Positions 7,764 to 16,918 of a DNA stretch of 64,000 bases are shown here, piece by piece. The notes under the pieces were generated by a model. It worked only from the letters and a program-made list of their open reading frames with translations, did not search any database and was not told the origin of the DNA. The first letter of the stretch is position 1. Each line of letters opens with the position of its first letter. This stretch comes from CAZGAQ01 sp964523405 (GTDB lineage: Bacteria; Planctomycetota; Phycisphaerae; UBA1845; Fen-1342), in contig CAZGAQ010000025.1 in NCBI GenBank assembly GCA_964523405.1, positions 14,670-78,669 on the forward strand, in the 5' to 3' direction. The position numbers and the translations under genes are program-made.

Positions 7764-8963
7764 ATGCCCGACCATCTGCGTATCCGCGAGCTGCGCATTC
7801 ACCGCCTCGCTATCCCCATGCGCATCAAGTTCGAGCACGCCGCCGCGAGCCGCGACGTGGCCGATCCCGTCGTGCTCGCGCTGTCCGCGGCCGCGCCCTA
7901 TGCCCAGCACGCCGGGTACGGTGAGACGCTCGCCCGGCCGTACGTCAGCGGCGAGACGCCGGAATCGGTGGTGGACGACATTCGCAACGTCTTTCTGCCG
8001 CTACTAACGGATTTCCGCGCGGACAGCTTCGTCAGCGCACTCGAATTCATCGAGGCGCTGCCGTTTCAGGTGGAGGGCCGCGTGATCACGGCCGCCCGCG
8101 CCGCCGTGGAACTGGCGCTGCTGGATCTGGCGTGCCAGGTCTACCGGCGGCGGCCTGCGGATGCGGCGGGTTGGATGGGGTTAATCGGGTTCGGCGCGCC
8201 CGGCTGCGTGCGGACAACGCGCTACTCTGGCATGGTCGTCGGGCGCACCAAGCGCAAGCTGCAATGGTTGCTGCGATTGCAGCGGTACTACGGGCTGCGG
8301 GATTTCAAGCTGAAGGTCGCGACGGACGGCTGGGAAGAGCGGCTGGGTTGGGCGCACGAGGTCCTGAAGGCGCCGCTGTTCAAGGGCCGGGCGACGTTGC
8401 GCGTCGATGCCAACGCCGGATGGTCCCTGGCGGAGGCAAACGATGCATTGCCCCTGCTGCAGGCGGCAGGCGTGTGCGCGCTGGAGCAGCCGCTGCCGGA
8501 TGCCAACGACACAGATCTGGCGTATCTCGCGGAGCAGTCGTCCTGCGACATCATTGCGGATGAGTCGCTGCTGACGATCGAGGATGCGCAGCGCCTGCTC
8601 AGCCAGGGCGGCGTGCGCGTGTTCAATGTGCGGCTGGCGAAAAATGGGGGCCTGCTGCCGGCGCTGCGGATTGCCCGGCTGGCGCTCGCCAGCGGCGTGA
8701 ACGTGCAGCTGGGCTGCCTGGTGGGGGAAACGAGTATCCTCAGCGCGGCGGGCATCGCGTTTCTGGAGGCCTGCCCGGGGGTGCGCTTTGCGGAGGGGGC
8801 GTACGGCCCGTGGCTGCTGAAGAATGACGTGGTGTTCCGGCCGGTGCGTTTTGGAAGAGGGGGGCGGATCGCGCCGCGTCGGGGCTGTGGGTGGGGCGTG
8901 GAGGTGGATCTGGGGGCGTTAGAGCGTGTGACGCAGGGGCGGGCGAAGACGATTCAGGTCTAG
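7764..8963 (+). CDS. Dipeptide epimerase (L-Ala-D/L-Glu epimerase-like, enolase superfamily)
   Basis: This is a 399-residue member of the muconate-lactonizing subgroup of the enolase superfamily. The complete catalytic set of dipeptide epimerases is visible: Lys182-x-Lys184 (FKLK), metal ligands Asp215 (RVDANAGW), Glu241 (EQPLP) and Asp266 (IADES), and Lys293 (LAKNGG). These enzymes invert the second residue of dipeptides. In muropeptide recycling L-Ala-D-Glu is turned into L-Ala-L-Glu. Substrate cannot be fixed from motifs alone, but the adjacent NamZ-like muramidase supports the wall-derived dipeptide. ATG 7764 is chosen because it starts the capping domain; the frame is open much further upstream but there it lies inside namZ. 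Confidence 0.8.
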   Translation: MPDHLRIRELRIHRLAIPMRIKFEHAAASRDVADPVVLALSAAAPYAQHAGYGETLARPYVSGETPESVVDDIRNVFLPLLTDFRADSFVSALEFIEALPFQVEGRVITAARAAVELALLDLACQVYRRRPADAAGWMGLIGFGAPGCVRTTRYSGMVVGRTKRKLQWLLRLQRYYGLRDFKLKVATDGWEERLGWAHEVLKAPLFKGRATLRVDANAGWSLAEANDALPLLQAAGVCALEQPLPDANDTDLAYLAEQSSCDIIADESLLTIEDAQRLLSQGGVRVFNVRLAKNGGLLPALRIARLALASGVNVQLGCLVGETSILSAAGIAFLEACPGVRFAEGAYGPWLLKNDVVFRPVRFGRGGRIAPRRGCGWGVEVDLGALERVTQGRAKTIQV

Positions 8964-9121
8964 GGCGGCGTACGGGGTGTTTATAACAGGATTGATTTGA
9001 TCTCGTATGGAGTCTGTCTGTTCCCGGGTGTTGGGGTTGGCCGATAAATAGAGGTGTGAGGTTGCGGTTCCGGGCGGAGACGAAAACCGACAAAACCCGG
9101 ATACAAACGTGGAGCGCCCGG

Positions 9122-9149
9122 TTGAGTGCTTGGCTAGCGGATGTATAAT
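9122..9149 (+). promoter_or_regulatory. Promoter of the pseudopilin / zinc-ribbon gene pair
   Basis: TTGAGT at 9122-9127 and a perfect TATAAT at 9144-9149, 16 nt apart, about 90 nt before the start codon. Confidence 0.65.
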
Positions 9150-9244
9150 GAAGGATGAAGCAATTCAGTCGTGCGGTTTGGCAGGCGGGCGCCGTCGAAG
9201 CCGTACGGGCGTGAGCTCATGAGCATCTGACCGGAGTATTGGAC

Positions 9245-10222
9245 ATGAACCTCAAGTCAAACGTCCGAGTGTACACGAAGAAGATGAAAGGGTTCACCCT
9301 GATCGAACTCTTGGTCGTGGTGGCCATCATCGCCCTCTTGATCTCGATTCTCATCCCTTCGCTGGGCAAGGCGCGCAAGCAGGCGGCCGGCGCTGTGTGC
9401 GGAGTGGGGTTGCAGCAGATCATGCTGGCCCTGCGCACGTACCAGGATGAGCATCAGGGTTGGCTGCCGGAGTCTGTTAACCCCGGTACTCCCTTCGGTG
9501 ACATGGTGGGGTCCCTTTGGAGCGAAGCCGCCTGGTACGTGCCGAAGAAGAACCTGTGGTTCTACAAGCTCACACCGAAGTACACCGCGAACCCGAACGT
9601 GTTCATCTGCCCTGGTGACCCGTTCAAGGCGCGCTTCGACTACGAGAAATCGACCCAGCCGGGTGGCGAGCCGCGCACCGACTCTAAGGCGTACGCTTGC
9701 GGCTATGGTCTCAATTACATCCTGCGTGGCCAGCCGCTCATGAACACGGACCGCTTCGGGTCGAAGTCGCTGTCGCGGACGATCCTGCTCGCCGAAGTTG
9801 GCCCGGATGATGAGTCGCCAGCGCCGGAGGCGCTGACGGCGGCCGGATCCGGGGACAGCGGCGTCGGCATGGCGTGGCGCGACGGTGGGCGCATCGTCTG
9901 GGATGACGGACGCAACCGCGGGTGGTTCTTCCAGCCCACGTGGCTGACGGCGCGGCACGTCAACGGCATCAACATGTCCGCGATGGACGGGCACATCCAG
10001 CGCGTGAATACGATGAAGCAGCTCAAGTACCCGTTCAAGCGCGTGTACAACCGCGACGCGACCTTCGGGGACTGCTACGGACTGATGCTGCCCAGCCGTG
10101 AATACGTCTGCTATGAGTGCTCCCGCGGCGCCACAGGGTCCACGGATGCCACCCACTACACGTTTGCGCAGCAGATGCTGTGGTGGTTCATCGGCGATCC
10201 GGTCAAGATCATGGGACTGTAA
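9245..10222 (+). CDS. Prepilin-type N-terminal cleavage/methylation domain protein (H-X9-DG family)
   Basis: This is a 325-residue type IV pilin-like protein. The class III leader ends KKMKG, with cleavage predicted between Gly16 and Phe17. The mature helix starts FTLIELLVVVAIIALL with the invariant Glu at mature position 5. The globular part shows the H-X9-DG signature (His238 to Asp248-Gly249) of a family hugely expanded in planctomycetes. ATG 9245 is preferred over TTG 9239 because CCGGAG lies 8 nt before it. It probably assembles into a pseudopilus or is displayed at the inner membrane; the individual roles of these proteins are unknown. A zinc-ribbon membrane protein follows 15 nt downstream under the same promoter and terminator. 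Confidence 0.85.
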   Translation: MNLKSNVRVYTKKMKGFTLIELLVVVAIIALLISILIPSLGKARKQAAGAVCGVGLQQIMLALRTYQDEHQGWLPESVNPGTPFGDMVGSLWSEAAWYVPKKNLWFYKLTPKYTANPNVFICPGDPFKARFDYEKSTQPGGEPRTDSKAYACGYGLNYILRGQPLMNTDRFGSKSLSRTILLAEVGPDDESPAPEALTAAGSGDSGVGMAWRDGGRIVWDDGRNRGWFFQPTWLTARHVNGINMSAMDGHIQRVNTMKQLKYPFKRVYNRDATFGDCYGLMLPSREYVCYECSRGATGSTDATHYTFAQQMLWWFIGDPVKIMGL

Positions 10223-10237
10223 CCGAGAACTGAATCG

Positions 10238-10696
10238 ATGGAAAAACGACAGGCGATTCGCGTAGGCATTCTGATCGGTGTGCTGGCCTTGTTGGGAGTC
10301 TCGCTGGCAGTGACGCTGCTGCGGGAAAACCCGAGCAAAATCAAGCCTTTTGTGACGCCGATGTCCACGTTCATCTACACGTGGCACTGCTACAACTGCA
10401 AGCATGAGGCCGACTTGCCGGCGGGCGTGGGTGGGGTGCCCTGTCCGAAGTGCTCCAAGCCGGAGTTCTGGCCGACCGCGAAGTTCAAGTGCGCCGAGCA
10501 TGGGCAGTTTCGCATCGGCTTCGACTTCACCGCCAACAACCGGCTGAAGCGGGTGAGAGTCGAGGACGGCCCCTGGGTGCCGGACATCGACGAGAAGACG
10601 ATGGAAGCCGGGCGCGTCTGTCCGAAGTGCAAGAAGCCGCTGGTTCCGGACGAGCCGGTGCGGCGTACGCCCTCGCCCGAGGATAGCAACTCCTGA
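10238..10696 (+). CDS. Membrane-anchored zinc-ribbon protein
   Basis: This is a 152-residue protein with one transmembrane helix (about residues 8-27), then a domain with four metal-ligand pairs: Cys51/Cys54, Cys69/Cys72, Cys85/His88 and Cys128/Cys131. The spacing (CxxC, CxxC, CxxH, CxxC) suggests two zinc ribbons. No enzyme motif is present. By the positive-inside rule the ribbons could lie outside the cytoplasmic membrane, which would be unusual for CxxC zinc sites, but topology is uncertain. It lies 15 nt after the pseudopilin gene and shares its terminator, so the two products probably work together. I recognise no named family. Confidence 0.7.
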   Translation: MEKRQAIRVGILIGVLALLGVSLAVTLLRENPSKIKPFVTPMSTFIYTWHCYNCKHEADLPAGVGGVPCPKCSKPEFWPTAKFKCAEHGQFRIGFDFTANNRLKRVRVEDGPWVPDIDEKTMEAGRVCPKCKKPLVPDEPVRRTPSPEDSNS

Positions 10697-10734
10697 CGAT
10701 GCGCCGGCGCAGGCCGGACTCCTGAGCGACTTTC

Positions 10735-10771
10735 GGCGGCAGCGGAACGTGTGCCCGCTGCCGCCTTTTTT
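10735..10771 (+). terminator. Strong intrinsic terminator of the pseudopilin/zinc-ribbon operon
   Basis: An 11-bp perfect stem GGCGGCAGCGG (10735-10745) with CCGCTGCCGCC (10755-10765), 9-nt loop, followed by six T. Confidence 0.9.
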
Positions 10772-10928
10772 GCGCGCCGTAGTGCAGCGCCGGACGCGCG
10801 GCTCTTGCCGGGTGCACCGCGCCGCACATAATGGCGCGGCGGCGTGCCTGCCGCCCCGGCGCCGCCGCGCTGCGCGGTCCGTAACCCAGCACCGCGGCGC
10901 GCCGCGCCGCAGCACTCCGGAGACCCTC

Positions 10929-12509
10929 ATGCCCAGCCTGTATCTCGGCCTCGACGTCGGTACCAGCGGCAGCAAGGCCCTCCTCGTGGACGCCCGCGGA
11001 CAAGTCCGCGCCACCGCCACGGCCAGCCATCCGAGCGAGTTTCCGCGGCCCGGCTGGTCGCAGCAGAACCCGGAAGACTGGTGGACTTCGGTGTGCGCCG
11101 CCACGCGCGCCGTGCTCCGCAAGGCCCGCGCCCACGGCGGCGACGTCGGCGGCATCGGTCTGTCCGGCCAGATGCACGGCAGCGTCTTTCTCGACGCGCA
11201 CCAGCGCGTGCTGTGCCCAGCGCTGCTGTGGAATGACCAGCGCACCGGCGCCGAGTGCGCGGAAATTGAGGCGCGCGCCGGCGGCCGCGCGGAACTCATC
11301 CGCCTGGTTCGCAACATCGCGCTGACCGGCTACACGGCGCCGAAGATTCTCTGGCTGCGGCGGCATCAGCCGAAGGTGTTCGCCCGCGTCCGCACGGTGT
11401 TGCTGCCCAAGGACTACGTCAATTTCCGGCTCACCGGCGGGCTACACGGCGACGTCTCCGACGCTTCCGGCACCCTGCTGTTTGATGTGGCCGCGCGGCA
11501 GTGGTCCACCGAGCTCATGCGGCGCCTCGACCTCGACCCGGCACTTTTCCCGCCCGTGGCCGAGTCGTGCGCGGTCATCGGCACGCTGACGCCCGCCGCG
11601 GCCCGCGCGCTGGGGCTGGCGCCGGAGCTCCCCGTCGTGGCCGGCGCGGGCGATCAGGCGGCGGCCGCCGTCGGTACGGGGGTGGTGCGGCCCGGCATCG
11701 TCTCCGCGACGCTGGGCACGAGTGGCGTCGTGTTCGCCTATGGCCAGCAGCCCGTGCCGAACGATGCCGGCCTCCTGCAGTCATTCTGTCACGCCGTGCC
11801 GGGCGCGTGGTGCGTGTTCGGGTGCATGCTTTCGGCCGGGGGAAGTCTGCAGTGGGCTCGCGAGGTCTTCTATGCCGATCGTCTGGCGCAGGCCAAGACG
11901 GACGCCGCGCGCGACGCCATCTACACGGACATGATCGCGGCCGCGGCGCAGGTTGGTGCTACCGGCAGGGGTGGCTCAGGCCGCGGAGCGCGCCAGGCCG
12001 GTGTGGACGGTGCGGACATCGTGTTCCATCCGTATCTGACCGGCGAGCGCTGCCCCTATCCGCATCCGCACGCGGTGGGGGCTTTCCTCGGCGCGATCCG
12101 GGCCCACGGGCGCGGAGCGCTGGTGCGGGCGGTGCTCGAGGGCATCACGCTGAACATGGGCCGGCAGATTGAGATCATGAGCGCGCTGGGCGTGGCCATT
12201 CGCGAGGTACGTCTCGCCGGCGGTGGGGCGCGGAACGCGTGGTGGCGGCAGTTGCAGGCGGATATCTACGGCCGCAGGTGCGTGGTCATGCAGTCCGCAG
12301 AGGGCTCGGCGCTGGGGGCGGCGCTGCTCGGCGCGGTCGGGGCCGGCGCGTTCCGGAGCGTTCCGCAAGCGAGTGCGGCCGCGGCGCGCGTGCAGGCGGC
12401 GTACCAGCCGGTGGCGGCGCGGACGAAGCACTACCGCGCCCTGGGCGCGTGGCTGCGCGCGACGTACGAGACGCTGGAACCGCTGTACCGCGCCCGGGCG
12501 GAAGGCTAG
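10929..12509 (+). CDS. xylB: Xylulokinase
   Basis: This FGGY-family sugar kinase of 526 residues phosphorylates D-xylulose to xylulose 5-phosphate. It shows the N-terminal phosphate-binding loop LGLDVGTSGSKALLVD, the xylulokinase signature SGQMHGSV with WNDQRT, the GAGDQAAAAVG substrate/ATP block, YLTGERCPYP and the C-terminal LAGGGARNAWWRQLQAD. ATG 10929 gives the standard N-terminus; the frame is open further up but crosses the preceding terminator. No xylose isomerase or transporter is adjacent, so it stands alone. Family members also take other ketoses, but the motifs fit xylulokinase best. There is a small Gly/Arg-rich insertion near residues 346-355. Confidence 0.88.
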   Translation: MPSLYLGLDVGTSGSKALLVDARGQVRATATASHPSEFPRPGWSQQNPEDWWTSVCAATRAVLRKARAHGGDVGGIGLSGQMHGSVFLDAHQRVLCPALLWNDQRTGAECAEIEARAGGRAELIRLVRNIALTGYTAPKILWLRRHQPKVFARVRTVLLPKDYVNFRLTGGLHGDVSDASGTLLFDVAARQWSTELMRRLDLDPALFPPVAESCAVIGTLTPAAARALGLAPELPVVAGAGDQAAAAVGTGVVRPGIVSATLGTSGVVFAYGQQPVPNDAGLLQSFCHAVPGAWCVFGCMLSAGGSLQWAREVFYADRLAQAKTDAARDAIYTDMIAAAAQVGATGRGGSGRGARQAGVDGADIVFHPYLTGERCPYPHPHAVGAFLGAIRAHGRGALVRAVLEGITLNMGRQIEIMSALGVAIREVRLAGGGARNAWWRQLQADIYGRRCVVMQSAEGSALGAALLGAVGAGAFRSVPQASAAAARVQAAYQPVAARTKHYRALGAWLRATYETLEPLYRARAEG

Positions 12510-12772
12510 CGCGACGTGTCCACGGAAAGGTGGGCTCCAGCGCACGCAACGCTGCCATGCGGTGGTGACTGCGCTCGGCGTCCGCAGACAAGGGGTGCGC
12601 TGTACGCCGGTCGGTCCGTCTCCGGCAGGCGCGCCAATCTCACAGGTACGCCCAGCCCGCCAGCGGTCGCCTGCCTGCGCGGGTGCTGAACTCCCCAGGG
12701 GCCCCCGGCCCGTCGCGAGCAAGTCGCACGAACCGCCACATCGCGCGGCACCACAATCCAGTCCGCGGACGG

Positions 12773-15469
12773 CTATACACCCAGGCGGCTCTGCAGCGCG
12801 GCGTAGTCCAGCAGATCTGCGTCGCCGTCGCAGTCGTCGTCCGCGGCCGTGCAGCCGGTGGGGATCGCTGGTCCGGGGCCGAGCAGGCAACCGGCGAAAG
12901 TCACCAGGTCGTCCGCGGTAATCAGACCGTCGCCGTCGAGGTCACCGGGCCGGCCGGGCGTGGGCGGTCGGGCGGTCCAGGCAGCGCTGTACGCGCTCTC
13001 GTTGCCGCTCGCGTCGACGGCCGTCACGACGTACTCATACGTTGTGCAGTTGATGACCGTGTTGTCGCTGTAGTCGGCCGTCGGCAAAGGAGCGGGGTTG
13101 AGCCGCGCGTACGATCCGCCGGGCAGCGTGGCGCGATAGACGTGGTAGCCCGCGAGATCCGCCGCGCCGCCGCTGTTCCAGGTCAGACTCACCTGGCCAC
13201 TCGCGCCGACCCCGGCTAGTCCGGTCGGTGCGCCGGGCGGCGTGGTGTCAGGCGGCGTGAGGTAGTCCCAGCGGATCGCATCAGCGGAGACGTACAGCCC
13301 CGCCGGCACAGCCGACGTCAGCACGACGCTGCCCGTGGTGCCAGCGTTGAAGTCATAATCGCCGAGCCAGTTCCAGGTCTGGGCGGTACTGAGGTCGGCC
13401 TGGTCGGCGTACACGGTCGTGACCCCGCGTGCGTGGTTGATCGTGTAGGGCGCGACACCGCGGTTGGAGGCCGCGATCCACCAACCGTACACGCGATAGC
13501 GCCCGGCATAGGGCAGGCTCGGGGTCCACGTGCAGCGCGCCGCACCGCCGTCGCCCGCGTGATACTGCGAATCCGTGCCCCAGTAGCCCGAATTCGCCGA
13601 GGTCGGCCACGTTCCCACGGTCGTGCAACCCGCGTCGCGATTGTCCACGATGCACTGAATCGGGCTGTTGAGCACCAGGCGCACCGCGTCGGCCGAGACA
13701 TACTGACTCGTCGGCACCGCGTCCGTCAGCCGCACGACCGGGCTCAGGCCGGCCGGCAGCGCGAAACTCCCCAGCAGATTCCACTGGCCGCCGCTGGTCT
13801 GCTGGTTTGCGAGTACGCGCGTTGTGCCCGTCAGCGTGAAGATGTCGTACGGGGCGGCCGTGGCGCGATTGCTCGCCGCCGTCCACCACGCGTACACGTC
13901 GTAGTGCCCGGCCGAGACGAGCGCGGGCGACCACGTGGCGCTGTCGAGGCCGTTGTTGCCGATGTGCACCACGGAGTTGGAGCCGTAGAAGCCGCTCTGC
14001 GTCGAGGTTGCCCAGGTGCCGGTCACGGCAAAACCGGCGTCGAGGTTGTCGACGACGTACTCGGTCGGCGTGGCCGGCAGCACGCTGATGTCGAACGGCA
14101 GCGACGAGCCGCCGAGAATCAGGAAGTGCACGGCCACGCAGCGCTCGCCGCACGGCGGGATCACGAGGGGGCCGCCGTCGCTGGTGAGGAGTGAGTAATC
14201 GAGCGTAGGTTGGTTGCTGCCGGCCCAAGCCACGCGCACGGGGCACGCGTCGACGGTCGCATCGGTGGGGGCGCTCGCGCCGGTGGAAACCTGCCACGCC
14301 AGCGCGATGTCGGCGCTCGTCCGGCCGAAGCGCAGGTCGACCGCCTGTGGCGCGGTCGCGCTCCTGTTGATGAACCGGAACGTGACACGGTAGTCGACCA
14401 TATAGTTGCCGATCGTGTCGGCGCGCACGAAACCAGGCCGGAGCACGAGGTCCGCCGTCTGGCGGCCGAGCGGGCAGGACTGACTGCCGTTCTGCCACAG
14501 CGCCATGCGGAACTTCTGGCCGCCCGCGGGCAGGCTGGCCACGTCGAGCGTCGGTGTCTGGGCGCGCCAAATGAAGGTTTCGAACGTGCCGGTCGCGCGC
14601 CGCACTTCGCAGCCGCTGGGGGCGGTGTTCAGGTCGAAGGGGTCGCCATTCGTCGCGCCGGTCGTCAGCAGCGCTTCCGCGAGCGTCTTGTTCTGCGAGG
14701 CATTGGCCGAACCGATGGCGATCACGTAGGCGGTCAGGTGCGTCGGGTGATTCAAGGGATCGGAGTTCTGCACCGTGACGCGCACGCGCCCGAAGCAATT
14801 CGGGTTGGTGCTCGTGTCGGAGGTGTTGGTCGCGGCGGCAAAGCGCTTGCCGTAGCCCACGACATCGCCGGTTCCCGGGGCGAGGGTCAGCGGCGCCACC
14901 TTCGTGTTCCAATCGTTGGCGAGCATGCGCTGGCCAAGCGTGTTCGACATGCCGTGGTACGTGCCGTCGGTGGTGACGACCTGCCTGGGAGTGAGCAGGA
15001 CTGGCCCCGTCCCATCGTTACGGACGTAGACGACGATGCGGCGCGGGGCGCTGCCGTCGCTGGGGCTGCTGGTATGCCAGAGCAGCACGTCGAAGCTGTC
15101 GTCGAGCGTGGAGAAACCGCCGGTGGTCACCTGGGTACGCATCGCGAGGATCGGGTTGCCGCTGCGGTCCGCGGGCAGAACGGGCGTCGTTGCATAAAGC
15201 ACGCCCGTCGACGTGAACGTCTCGGGCAAATCGGAGAGCACGTAGTAGCTCGTGGCGGGGTGGGCCTCCAGCGCGCCGGGTAGCGCGTTGTAGAGGCACT
15301 GGTCGCAGCCGGAGGGCGATCCGAGCGGGGTCAGCGCGGGCGGATTCTCCAGGCAGAACTGCGCGTGGGCGGAGGTCGCGATCGTGAAGAGCGTCGCCAG
15401 GGCAGCAGCCACTTGCGGCGTCGCTCGGCGAGCGACGGTGCCCGCAGCAGCCGGGGTGGGGGTCTTCAT
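12773..15469 (-). CDS. Large secreted protein with two golvesin/xanthan-lyase CBD-like domains, fibronectin III and dockerin-like tail
   Basis: This is an 898-residue protein. An N-terminal signal peptide ends TSAHAQF, followed by about 450 residues of beta-rich sequence I cannot assign. Two tandem copies of a golvesin/Xly-CBD-like domain follow, each starting with a VDN(L/R)DAG block and containing GxY.VYxWW.AASNR. Then comes one fibronectin type III domain (PGAPTGLAG... through VVTAVDASGNES), and a C-terminal dockerin-like pair GDLDGDGLITADD and DCDGDADLLDYAAL. The layout suggests binding to a surface or polymer outside the cell; no catalytic domain is recognised. The start at ATG 15469 is 9 nt from GGAAAG. 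A strong promoter lies 230 nt upstream. Confidence 0.75.
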   Translation of the reverse strand: MKTPTPAAAGTVARRATPQVAAALATLFTIATSAHAQFCLENPPALTPLGSPSGCDQCLYNALPGALEAHPATSYYVLSDLPETFTSTGVLYATTPVLPADRSGNPILAMRTQVTTGGFSTLDDSFDVLLWHTSSPSDGSAPRRIVVYVRNDGTGPVLLTPRQVVTTDGTYHGMSNTLGQRMLANDWNTKVAPLTLAPGTGDVVGYGKRFAAATNTSDTSTNPNCFGRVRVTVQNSDPLNHPTHLTAYVIAIGSANASQNKTLAEALLTTGATNGDPFDLNTAPSGCEVRRATGTFETFIWRAQTPTLDVASLPAGGQKFRMALWQNGSQSCPLGRQTADLVLRPGFVRADTIGNYMVDYRVTFRFINRSATAPQAVDLRFGRTSADIALAWQVSTGASAPTDATVDACPVRVAWAGSNQPTLDYSLLTSDGGPLVIPPCGERCVAVHFLILGGSSLPFDISVLPATPTEYVVDNLDAGFAVTGTWATSTQSGFYGSNSVVHIGNNGLDSATWSPALVSAGHYDVYAWWTAASNRATAAPYDIFTLTGTTRVLANQQTSGGQWNLLGSFALPAGLSPVVRLTDAVPTSQYVSADAVRLVLNSPIQCIVDNRDAGCTTVGTWPTSANSGYWGTDSQYHAGDGGAARCTWTPSLPYAGRYRVYGWWIAASNRGVAPYTINHARGVTTVYADQADLSTAQTWNWLGDYDFNAGTTGSVVLTSAVPAGLYVSADAIRWDYLTPPDTTPPGAPTGLAGVGASGQVSLTWNSGGAADLAGYHVYRATLPGGSYARLNPAPLPTADYSDNTVINCTTYEYVVTAVDASGNESAYSAAWTARPPTPGRPGDLDGDGLITADDLVTFAGCLLGPGPAIPTGCTAADDDCDGDADLLDYAALQSRLGV

Positions 15470-15985
15470 GCGTGCCATCTTTCCATTCCAGCGCGGACGT
15501 TTGAGCCGCGTCGACCAGCCGCCGCAGTGCCACGGAGCGCGGCAGGTGGCGGGAGAGGTTCGCAGGCGTCGCACGTCTTCCCGCGCGAGTGCCGCCAATG
15601 GACGCTGCGTCGTGACGTGTCGTTCGCCAGCGTCAGGCCGTCGGGAGCGTACGCGAGTCGCTGCCGGCGCCTGTTGCGGCACCCGTGACAATGATGTAAT
15701 TATATAAGAAGTCGGCCGCGACGCCAACAGATCATGAAGCCCGCGCGAGGGTGCGTCATGTCACTCGGAGGTTGCCGGGTGCACAGTGCGGGTTGCACGT
15801 CCGCAGTGCCGGCGCCTGATCGACGCACGAGTGCCGCGGAAGACGGCGCGGGAGGTCGGGGTGAGTGTGGCCCGTACCGGCGAGCGAATGCGTCGGAGCG
15901 GAGCGTCGGTCAGGCCGGATGGAGGAGATGCGATTGGGGGAGGCACACGTCGGGGACGGCCGCAGGGCGGCCCGTGGAGTGAGGC
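15470..15985. other. Non-coding divergent spacer
   Basis: It carries the promoter of the leftward secreted-protein gene at 15699-15727 and its long leader. I see no convincing promoter for the rightward DUF4434 gene and no gene of its own. Confidence 0.6.
15699..15727 (-). promoter_or_regulatory. Strong promoter of the golvesin/dockerin protein gene
   Basis: On the reverse strand TTGGCG (15727-15722), 17 nt, then a perfect TATAAT (15704-15699). Transcription would start near 15692 and leave a leader of about 220 nt. Confidence 0.65.
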
Positions 15986-16918
15986 ATGCGATTCACAGGC
16001 ACATTCCTGGACGAGATCACGCACGACATTCCCAGTCAGAACTGGGGTCCGGACGAGTGGGCGGCCGACTTTGGCGTGATGCGGCAGATTGGCATTGATA
16101 CCGTCATCATCATCCGCTCGGGCTACCGGGAGCAGGCGATCTTCAATTCGTGGGTGCTGCGCAAGCATCGACCGATGCTGCCGGTGCGGCAGAACCTCGG
16201 GCAGTTGTTCCTCGATCTGGCGCAGGCCAATGGCATGAAGCTGTTCTGGGGCTTGTATGACCCCGGTGACTGGGCCCGCAATGCGGAGCACGCGCTGGTG
16301 CTGAACGAGCAGTTCATGTCGGAGGTGTACGCGGAGTTTGGGCAGCATCCCGCATTTGCGGGTTGGTACATCACGTTCGAACTCAGTCGGGCAAATCCCC
16401 GTCAGGTGGAACTCGTGGTGGCGGCTGGGCGGCACGCGAAGACCCTGACGCCGGCCCTGCCGACGCTGATTTCGCCGTACGTGGCCGGGGCGAAGGGGCC
16501 TGCGGGAGAGGACCGCATTTCGCCGGAGCAGCACACGGCGGAGTGGGGGCGCATCTTCGGACGGATTCGGGAGTGCATCGACATCGTCGCGTTTCAGGAT
16601 GGGCACGTGAATTTCCTCGAGCTGCCGGAGTACCTGACGACGCACCTGCGGCTGGCGCGCGAGGCGGGGATGCAGTGCTGGTCGAACGTGGAGACGTTCG
16701 ATCGCGACATGCCGATCAAGTTCCCGCCGATCGACTGGCGGAAGCTGGAGTTCAAGATGGATGCGGCGCGCGAGGCGGGAGTCGATAAGCTGATCACGTT
16801 CGAGTTCTCGCACTTCCTCAGTCCGCACTCGATGTACCCCAGCGCCCACGCGCTCTTTCGGCGGTACTGCGAGCGTTTTGGACTGGCGACGGCGAGCGGG
16901 GCGCGAGCGCGGGGCTGA
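15986..16918 (+). CDS. DUF4434 domain protein (TIM-barrel glycosidase-like)
   Basis: This is a 310-residue protein without a signal peptide. The whole length fits DUF4434: an opening GTFLDEITHDIPSQNW, a segment with MKLFWGLYD, then GWYITFELS, LISPYVAG, an Asp-rich strand FQDGHVNF, and the closing WSNVETFD and ITFEFSHFLSP. The family has a TIM-barrel fold like glycoside hydrolases and is often found near carbohydrate genes; no activity is established. The acidic residues in GWYITFEL and NVETFD are plausible catalytic acids, which is inference. The start ATG 15986 has GGAGTGAGG just upstream. It stands alone between the secreted-protein gene and the PEP-CTERM gene. Confidence 0.75.
   Translation: MRFTGTFLDEITHDIPSQNWGPDEWAADFGVMRQIGIDTVIIIRSGYREQAIFNSWVLRKHRPMLPVRQNLGQLFLDLAQANGMKLFWGLYDPGDWARNAEHALVLNEQFMSEVYAEFGQHPAFAGWYITFELSRANPRQVELVVAAGRHAKTLTPALPTLISPYVAGAKGPAGEDRISPEQHTAEWGRIFGRIRECIDIVAFQDGHVNFLELPEYLTTHLRLAREAGMQCWSNVETFDRDMPIKFPPIDWRKLEFKMDAAREAGVDKLITFEFSHFLSPHSMYPSAHALFRRYCERFGLATASGARARG

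Noticed and set aside
12510..12772. Open frames in the gap between xylB and the golvesin-domain gene
   Set aside because: Short frames without ribosome sites and with Arg/Pro/Ala-rich translation; treated as non-coding.
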